In this document: one piece after another, positions 57,959-64,000 of the stretch
Numbering within the stretch: the first letter of the stretch is position 1
Layout of the letters: each line of letters begins with the position of its first letter
DNA from: Verticillium longisporum
Taxonomy: Eukaryota > Ascomycota > Sordariomycetes > Glomerellales > Plectosphaerellaceae
Reading direction: 5' to 3'
Length of the DNA: 64,000 nt
Assembly (NCBI GenBank): GCA_019188255.1
Contig: JAETXT010000002.1
Span: forward strand, 7,061,011-7,125,010
The notes under the pieces: generated by a model
What the model was told of the DNA's origin: nothing
Seen by the model: the letters and a program-made list of their open reading frames with translations, nothing else
Databases searched by the model: none
Position numbers and translations under genes: made by a program

Positions 57959-58908
57959 GACTTGCATATAGCTTATACTAGGCCACTGGCCAAGCGTGAA
58001 CCGTCGACCACGAACGCGAATTTATGAATTATGACATTGCTTTTTCTGAACCTGGTTCCAAAGGGATGCGAGTTCACATCTGTATCTTCGAAAGTCATTT
58101 GATGACTCTTCGCTCTACATCTATACTTGCTCGGGTTTCTAGGTGCGCACCCCGGACTTTGTGGAGGAATGGCATCACTTTAAGTTCCGTAGCAGTCAGA
58201 CGGAAAGGCTCATGAGCCCAGCGGTGGATCGCTGGTAGGAGAAGATTCGTAGGTGCTGGCACCTGGAGCCGGTACTGGCGTGATGGTAATACAGTAAGAA
58301 ATGAACGACGACAAAAGGTATTATAGGGTTTGAGGCTGGGTAAGCAGCGAATCGCTTTATCGGAGTCAAATAGATTCCTCTCGTGCTGCGGGTGAATAAT
58401 ATTGACAAAAGAAGGGATGAGATGTTACAATGTCGCAGGGACACGACGTGGATCAATGGTGTGCGAGAGTTAGTGGCTTGCCTTAAGCAGCCGATATGGG
58501 CATTGGGACTCGGGCGCCCTCTTCTGCTGGAGGAGGCGACGAAAGGACGCCTGTCAGGGCGCTTCAGGGATTCCAGGCCCCTCGATTTGAGACGGCGGAA
58601 GGCGACCTACGGGGGCCGCGAAGCTTCGCTAGCGAGGGACGCCTCCGCTTTCCTAGCGCTGGTGCCTGTTAGCCCAGGTACGAGTTGGTTGAGCTGTGGT
58701 CTGGCCTCTTCCATCTCCGTGATTCTGACATTAGCACCTTGTCAAAGCGACCCAGCACTCCGTCTCTCCTCTATCCCTTTAGGCCCGAGAACGGTCTCAG
58801 GTACTTTGGAGCCAAGGAGCCGGCTCGACCGCCTACTTAAAAGATTCTTATCTAATATAGTGCTATCAAGCGATATCATATAACTGGTCCGGAAGCTGAA
58901 TTCGGCCA
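57959..58908. other. 3' flank of hst3 and sequence beyond the candidate secreted-protein gene
   Basis: 950 bp without a supported gene. The left arm of an imperfect 32-bp inverted repeat lies at 58773-58804. Confidence 0.45.
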
Positions 58909-58970
58909 TTATATCTGGAGCGCCCAGTACGTACCGTTGTACCTGAGGTCGTTCTCGGGTCTAAAGGGAT
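58773..58970. repeat. Imperfect 32-bp inverted repeat (arms 58773-58804 and 58939-58970)
   Basis: The plus-strand text at 58939-58970 and the minus-strand text of 58804-58773 match at 29 of 32 positions; the three differences are all transitions. The spacer is 134 bp. The right arm lies inside the candidate secreted-protein gene and encodes PFRPENDLRY on the minus strand. Read on the plus strand, the left arm gives PFRPENGLRY. Confidence 0.8.
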
Positions 58971-59375
58971 GCACTGGGTCCAGGTACAGATCTCTTCCTA
59001 TTGGTCTTGCTGCATCTTCCGTTGAAGCGCCGATACCAAACCCTGTATGCTGGTTTTTTGTTTTTTTCGCTGTTGAACCACTTGTCTGGTTCGTCTCGGT
59101 CTCGGTAAACGACGTTCTATCATTCCCAAGACGCCCCTTTGACCATGCTAAATCGTAATCAACCTTGGGCATGACGAAAGGATCTGCAACAAAGATGATC
59201 TATATATTGGTCTTGCCTTGGTGTCCAACCATTTGAGGATATCTCAAGTGACACCCCCATCGGTAAACTAGAAACGTGACCAGTTGGTCGGCCCTCGTTA
59301 GTAAACCTTTAAGGATCGCTTACACCGCTGGGCTGAAGCCACGAAAGTGAACCAGGCTGTGAGCGAGAGGACCAT
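58909..59375 (-). CDS. Candidate small secreted protein, orphan
   Basis: Two exons, 59375-59324 and 59183-58909, would encode 108 residues. Exon 1 encodes a credible signal peptide (MVLSLTAWFTFVASAQR). A GTAAGC donor and a TTGCAG acceptor remove 140 nt and keep frame, giving YPFVMPKVDYDLAWSKGR. The mature part is hydrophilic and Cys-free, with FGIGASTEDAARPIGRDLYL and PFRPENDLRYNGTYWALQI before the stop. I recognise no family. Composition is more protein-like than neighbouring open stretches, but no conserved domain backs it. A GTACGT inside the last codons could be another donor leading to a further exon. It overlaps one arm of an inverted repeat. Treat as a hypothesis. Confidence 0.35.
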
Positions 59376-61112
59376 CTTCTTGATACTATAGCATCGTTCT
59401 GGGCTGTTCGGACTTCGATCTGAAAGAAGGACAACCCCTGGACACGAACACATGGCGTTTGAAACATACAGGCCCAGGCTGAAGCTATCAACAGCATGGA
59501 CCCTGTCAGAAATGCCGTGGTCCCGGGGATGTGGGTATTTGATTTCCCGACTGGGACTGTTTGGCATTATTCTCCGATACAGGCATTTCAATTAAGTACA
59601 TTTGTTTCTTGGGGCAGCGCTAGGCCTGATAGCTGAGGTCTTCGCTTGGAAAGCTGCGACCCTCGAGCCTCCATCACAGTACGTGTACCTTTTGGCTCTT
59701 GACTCGCCGAGCAAGCTCTCGGCTGGCAGGGCAAAACCTAGGACATCTGGACCGTCCATCTGTGCGACCGCTCTTTTGCGCAACTCTTCGGAAGCTTAAG
59801 TTGTCCGGCATGACCCGCGGCAAACTCGGCATTCGCAATTAATACACATGGCACCAGGATCCAAGGCCCTCAGAACGCCTTGATGGCTGTATCTGGACGC
59901 CTCAGTAAATAGTCCTGACCCTCTAGGGAATCTGTCGTCACCACACCTTACCTAGAAGGGCCTTGCTTGGCTTCAGCAAATCACTTGCAATTGTTTTTGC
60001 GCCCGTCCCTCATCCCGCATCCCGACCTCAGCTGTTTCGTGGATGTCGTCCCCCATCGTTCCATTCGCTGCCTCGCCAATGACCCTCATTTGCATGACAC
60101 CAGGACCCTGCTGGCGTCGTTTTCATCCAGAAACCGGCCAGTCCCTTTGTGACCGTGCACCCCCGTCCCCGTCATCTTCTGGGCGTGCTTTAGACAAACC
60201 TGTGGAATACGACCCACGGGACTGGAAGAAAGCTGCGGTGTACGGGGAAAGCGTCTGATGCTAATGCAGGCTGGTCCCGATAGCTCTTCTTCATCCAGTA
60301 GGCCTATGCCACGGGATTAAGTTCAGCGTGGGCCCACGGGCTGTCCCTTTGCTGCTGGGGGGCTTGAAGCCATTGCCGGGACGATCACCGTCCGAAATGG
60401 TTGGGACGAGCTGCATCTCTTGACAAGACCAAGCACACTCCCTCTTCCAACTTGTGCCCTATCATTATCGCCTCCCCCGGCTCAACCTCTGATTTCTGCC
60501 CTCGTTCCCTGGCCCTCCTCAATCATTGTCAGCACTGGTCCTGCATCTGGCAGTCTCCTGACGTGGTGGTAAAAGCCACTCCGCACACTAGTTATCGACG
60601 AACGTGGGCCACCGCCACAAGGCCCTGAGAAGTCATAGCATAAGAAGCCGCCGTAGGGCCGTCAGAAAGGACGTCGCCGGCGACACCCTCCACTTTGTTT
60701 TGACATTTTCCATCAGCGGAACCTATTTTCCATTACCGAACCGCACACCCGTACCACCCTTAATCCTTTTCGAGTCCCATTTTGGGGCCTTTTCCCGTCA
60801 ACCGAAGGCTTGAAGCTCGAACTTTACCGCCCTGGCTCCGAAGGTCGTTTGACGTTAACATCCGAAGATCCCTCCAGCTTTGGTCAGCTGTGTACGCAAA
60901 AGCGTCGTCTTCTTGGTACTTCGTCTTCGCTGGTATTCACAAAAGAATGGATGCCCACAACACTTACATTTGAATCCTTTTCGAAACCGCCCCCAAATAC
61001 TTGGGCTCTCGTCATCCAAATCAAGTAACTCGGTACCCATCCGGCTCCGGACCCACGGCAAAACAAGCAAAGCTGCAGCATTCGTCCCCCGCAACGACAG
61101 CAGTCAGCAGAC
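59376..61112. promoter_or_regulatory. 1.7-kb upstream region of the disordered-protein gene
   Basis: No supported gene. It should contain the promoter of the plus-strand gene at 61113 and that of the candidate at 59375. Pyrimidine-rich leader sequence lies near 60700-60780. Confidence 0.45.
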
Positions 61113-62513
61113 ATGGGGCCAGCCACGACTTCGTCATCGCACGCTGGCGAGCCGGGGTTGCTCAGCCGCCTCATTTGTCGCGCTTCGATGCGGCGGAGCA
61201 ACGGTAGCATGGCTGCCATTAATAACTTTGAGGATGCTTCTGCAGCTGCAGCAGGAAGAGGAACTCCGCCCACGAACACGGGTCCGACGCCTGGCGGCGC
61301 CAGCGAGGTCCAGGGCGCTGCACCTAGCAGACGGGCGGATGATGTCTATGCACTGCGGCCCGTTGACATAGGGAGAAGCAAGCTTCATAAGATCAACGAG
61401 GGCCCGGCTGCGTCGCCCTCGTCCTCCCCAAAAGGCGCTACTCTTCCCGCTCCCGTCGTTGTAGACGACGGTCTTCCCCCGCGAAAGAAGTCCATGTTTC
61501 GCCCTCAGTCCCTGCTGCTGACAAAACCGACTGCTACTCCTGCTGCCACCAACATGGCACTGCCCTCAACCATGCAATCGACGAAGCTGCGATCCAAACC
61601 CAGCTTTCGAAATCGCTTCTGGGCCGCCTCGTCATCAAATGACTTTGGCAACGACAATGACAACAAGGAAAATGTCGCCGCCGCAAAATCGACGACGCCA
61701 CGCACGGCCTACGTGCCCCGTCACGCGGCCTCTGACTTCTCCGAAACGACGGCAGCTAACCGTCGTCACCGCCGAGCCGTGTCGCACGACAGTGCCGTGG
61801 GGTCAACAGCACAGGTGTCGATGCCCATTCTGGTTGAACACACGCCGATGCCGGCCCTCACCGAGAGAACGGACGACGAGAGGAATCGACAGCAGCAGGA
61901 TGTGAAGTGTATCGATGCGCGGAGGCGGAGTCACGGCTCGCAATACGAAGCGATGGCGCACCGCGGCGCGAGTTTCCATGCGAGGGCTGCAGCGGACACG
62001 TTCGTCTATGCACGCCACCAAAACCAACCCGATAAGCAACATCACCAACATAAACATTCCCTCGAGAAGCGCGAGAATGGCAATCCGTTCCTCGATGCGT
62101 CAGAAAAGGCGCTGGCCGGGCCAGCCTCACAGCCGTGCAATGCAATCAAGGAGGGGGAAGACACTTTCACCGACTACGACCGCTTTGTGGCGAGGGCGCA
62201 CGCCGAGGAGATGGCCATGCGCGTCAACGCCGTGCGGCGCAATTGGCGTGAGAGCAAGCGGGACAGCGCTTGTTACTCTGGCAAGAGGGACAGCGCGCGC
62301 ACGAGCGACGAGGAAAGTGGCAGCAGCTTAACTGACGATGCCGTCGTCGTCAAGAGTCCCGGGATCGTACATCCGATCCCTGGGCCGGGCTTGAGGCGGC
62401 AGAGCAGCACCGTTGCACAGAGGATTTCCCAGTACATCAGGCCGCTGAGAGAAGAGGCTGTGGTGAGGGTTGAGAGACCTGCGGGCCGAATGGGAATTGT
62501 GAGGGAGATTTGA
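61113..62513 (+). CDS. Hypothetical disordered, basic protein
   Basis: One exon, 466 residues from the ATG at 61113; a second in-frame ATG at 61209 would remove 32 residues. No recognised domain. The sequence is Ser/Thr/Arg/Ala-rich, with RKKSMFRPQSLLL, LRSKPSFRNRFWAASSSNDF, a His/Gln-rich stretch (QPDKQHHQHKHSLEKR) and a more ordered C-terminal third: DTFTDYDRFVARAHAEEMAM, then NAVRRNWRESKRDS and IVHPIPGPGLRRQSS. The frame is open for 1.4 kb with codon-like composition, and the C-terminal motifs have the look of conserved fungal short motifs, so it is probably real. Serines in basic context suggest kinase sites. No signal peptide or membrane segment. Function unknown. Confidence 0.7.
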   Translation: MGPATTSSSHAGEPGLLSRLICRASMRRSNGSMAAINNFEDASAAAAGRGTPPTNTGPTPGGASEVQGAAPSRRADDVYALRPVDIGRSKLHKINEGPAASPSSSPKGATLPAPVVVDDGLPPRKKSMFRPQSLLLTKPTATPAATNMALPSTMQSTKLRSKPSFRNRFWAASSSNDFGNDNDNKENVAAAKSTTPRTAYVPRHAASDFSETTAANRRHRRAVSHDSAVGSTAQVSMPILVEHTPMPALTERTDDERNRQQQDVKCIDARRRSHGSQYEAMAHRGASFHARAAADTFVYARHQNQPDKQHHQHKHSLEKRENGNPFLDASEKALAGPASQPCNAIKEGEDTFTDYDRFVARAHAEEMAMRVNAVRRNWRESKRDSACYSGKRDSARTSDEESGSSLTDDAVVVKSPGIVHPIPGPGLRRQSSTVAQRISQYIRPLREEAVVRVERPAGRMGIVREI

Positions 62514-63144
62514 CGGATGGCGTGTGCATGGGTGCATGTTATTCTTGTTTTCCAGCCGGCGTTGGAGGTGTGTATGTCATGACCCTCGTGTTAGAGCTTT
62601 AGAGCTCACACTACCATTTATCTGTACATATTGAGAGTACAGTCTAATTTGTTCTTACTTACGTTCGTTGCTTGATTCAACCTGGCTGACATCCCCCCAG
62701 TGATGTGACGATCTCCCCTATCCAGGTATCATGTCCGAGTGTTTGGTCATCAATTTGAACCCTGGACAAGGCAGTGGTCTACATGACTGCCGCCCGGATG
62801 GGCCGAAGCGGGCCAGCCATATCGCCTTCTAGATGCGGGAAGATGGGTGCCGATCGGAGACGCCTGTTACTTATGTTCGGATGTGAGTTGAGCTGATCAT
62901 TTTTTTTTATCACGTTTGCCGACTGTGTCTTCAGGCTATAAAATCGTAAAGTTTAAGGATGAGCTGAGCGACTGTTATCATCTACCTACAGCAGTCTCGA
63001 CTTGGCGGTCGACAACTGCTGATATGATACAGACTCGACAGATGAAATGGATATGAAAACATTGTCACGTCAATTCGAATGGCGATGTCGCGTTTTTTCC
63101 CTCTTTCTTCAAGGGTATATCCGATCAGTAATGACAACCAACGC
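62514..63144. other. Convergent intergenic spacer
   Basis: 631 bp between facing stop codons, with AT-rich patches suited to 3' ends. No other feature seen. Confidence 0.5.
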
Positions 63145-64000
63145 CTATTCCTTCTTCTCATCCTCTCTTGGGGTATCATTTTCTCTCGCTCTCTCCACAC
63201 GGCGTCCTCTACTTGCCCCACGGCCAGGACTCATTGAGCCGTCACCCGATCTCTCCATGTGACGGCCCCTCGTGGGACTCAAGGGCGTGTCGTACGTGAC
63301 CCGCCGCGTCTCAATATCCGGCACCGAGGAGCGGATCCCAGCATCAGCCTTTTGTTCCGCCTCCTCTGCGGGCTCGGGCAGCTTGATCGTGGGCTCCGAG
63401 GCCGCCACCACCGGCCGCTTCTCCGTGCCTTCGTCATTGATCGTGCCGTCAGATGCGGCTGCACGCTTTCGAATGGCGTTGGCGAGGGTCGCGGCGTCGA
63501 GCAGTTCTGACTTTCTCCGCTCACCCTCCTCGTCACTTCCACCGGGACCCCTCGAAGGGGCTCTTGATGCGGCCCGGCTCCTGGTCCGCTCACTGGCCGC
63601 GCGGCTCACGGCCCTCGAGTGTCTTCGGCTCGCCCAGCGGCTTCCGCGCCCGCCCTCTTCCATGGTGATGGCGTCGCTGTCCCAACCCTCAAAGAGATCG
63701 CACGTCTGTAAACCCCAGCGCTGGTCGTCGCTTATGGACTGGCCATGGCGCTTCAGCAGCAGACCGACGACGACGGGGCCGACAATGGTACTCAAGACGG
63801 TGGCCCACGTGGCCACGATGAAGGCGTCTTCAGAGAGATATGGTGTCTCGTTGAGGCCGATCTGGATGATGAGCAGGCCGATCTCGCCGCGGGCGACCAT
63901 GGCGACACCGAGGAGCATGGCGGGCCTCCAGGTCGAGGAGGCGAGCTCGCGGGGACGGAGCATGGGCTTCTCGGTCACAAAGTCGCGGATGGGAACAATA
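63145..64000 (-). CDS. Cation/H+ antiporter (Na+/H+ or K+/H+, CPA type), C-terminal part
   Basis: The gene runs off the right end; only about the last 285 residues are present. The visible membrane part, RPAMLLGVAMVARGEIGLLI, IGLNETPYLSEDAFIVATWA and LSTIVGPVVVGLLLKR, is the last two or three segments of a fungal cation/proton antiporter. The GEIGLLI helix and the STIVGPV helix are characteristic. A long cytosolic tail follows: Arg/Ser-rich repeats (SRAVSRAASERTRSRAASRA), then acidic and Pro-containing sequence ending EDEKKE. Such antiporters exchange Na+ or K+ for protons at the plasma membrane or endomembranes. The start and any upstream introns cannot be seen. Confidence 0.85.
   Translation of the reverse strand, partial: IVPIRDFVTEKPMLRPRELASSTWRPAMLLGVAMVARGEIGLLIIQIGLNETPYLSEDAFIVATWATVLSTIVGPVVVGLLLKRHGQSISDDQRWGLQTCDLFEGWDSDAITMEEGGRGSRWASRRHSRAVSRAASERTRSRAASRAPSRGPGGSDEEGERRKSELLDAATLANAIRKRAAASDGTINDEGTEKRPVVAASEPTIKLPEPAEEAEQKADAGIRSSVPDIETRRVTYDTPLSPTRGRHMERSGDGSMSPGRGASRGRRVERARENDTPREDEKKE

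Overview
This is a gene-rich segment of a filamentous ascomycete genome, most likely class Sordariomycetes (Hypocreales is my best guess, not proven). The evidence is short 48-100 nt introns with GTAAGT-type donors and CTAAC/CTGAC branch sites, Kozak starts of the CACCATGG type, and a fungus-specific gene set: a MedA/Medusa regulator, a Zn2Cys6 factor, an Hce2 (Ecp2-type) secreted protein, a GH128 glucanase, a large Hst3-type sirtuin and a UvsD/ATRIP checkpoint protein. I see no rRNA, tRNA, CRISPR array or intact transposon.

Layout. 0.1-1.6 kb (-): dienelactone-hydrolase/SnoaL fusion protein. 2.4-4.0 kb (-): CDP-diacylglycerol synthase. 4.9-7.4 kb (+): UvsD/ATRIP. 8.7-10.9 kb (+): HypX-like formyltransferase/enoyl-CoA-hydratase fusion, broken by one base. 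11.0-14.1 kb: no supported gene. 14.1-15.9 kb (-): cytochrome P450. 16.8-18.1 kb (+): Sec14-like CRAL-TRIO protein. 18.2-20.1 kb (-): Zn2Cys6 factor. 20.7-21.2 kb (-): Hce2 secreted protein. 22.4-22.7 kb: 12-bp minisatellite and TAGGTACC-rich block. 23.5-25.9 kb (+): SulP/STAS transporter. 26.2-27.7 kb (-): peroxisomal thiolase. 28.4-29.5 kb (-): GPI-type GH128. 31.0-34.8 kb (+): 1271-residue protein of unknown role. 35.0-35.3 kb (-): small membrane protein. 37.7-40.1 kb (-): MedA. 40.1-54.3 kb: a 14-kb stretch without a convincing gene. 54.3-58.0 kb (+): Hst3-type sirtuin. 58.9-59.4 kb (-): candidate small secreted protein. 61.1-62.5 kb (+): disordered protein. 63.1 kb to the window end (-): C-terminal part of a cation/H+ antiporter.

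Most genes are independent housekeeping or regulatory loci. Functional links are loose: UvsD/ATRIP and the Hst3-type sirtuin both serve genome stability, and the thiolase carries two FarA/FarB-type CCTCGG motifs upstream. The P450, Sec14-like, Zn2Cys6 and Hce2 genes form a more accessory-looking block, but nothing ties them into one pathway.

Five single-base breaks interrupt otherwise well-conserved or open frames (near 9533, 24100-24105, 26707-26710, 26858-26860, 35207-35210). Four are a missing base in a homopolymer run, which points to uncorrected sequencing error rather than gene death. A sixth ambiguous frame change in the P450 may be a 31-34 nt mini-intron. The most unusual content is the fungal HypX-like protein, because HypX is known from bacterial NiFe-hydrogenase maturation.
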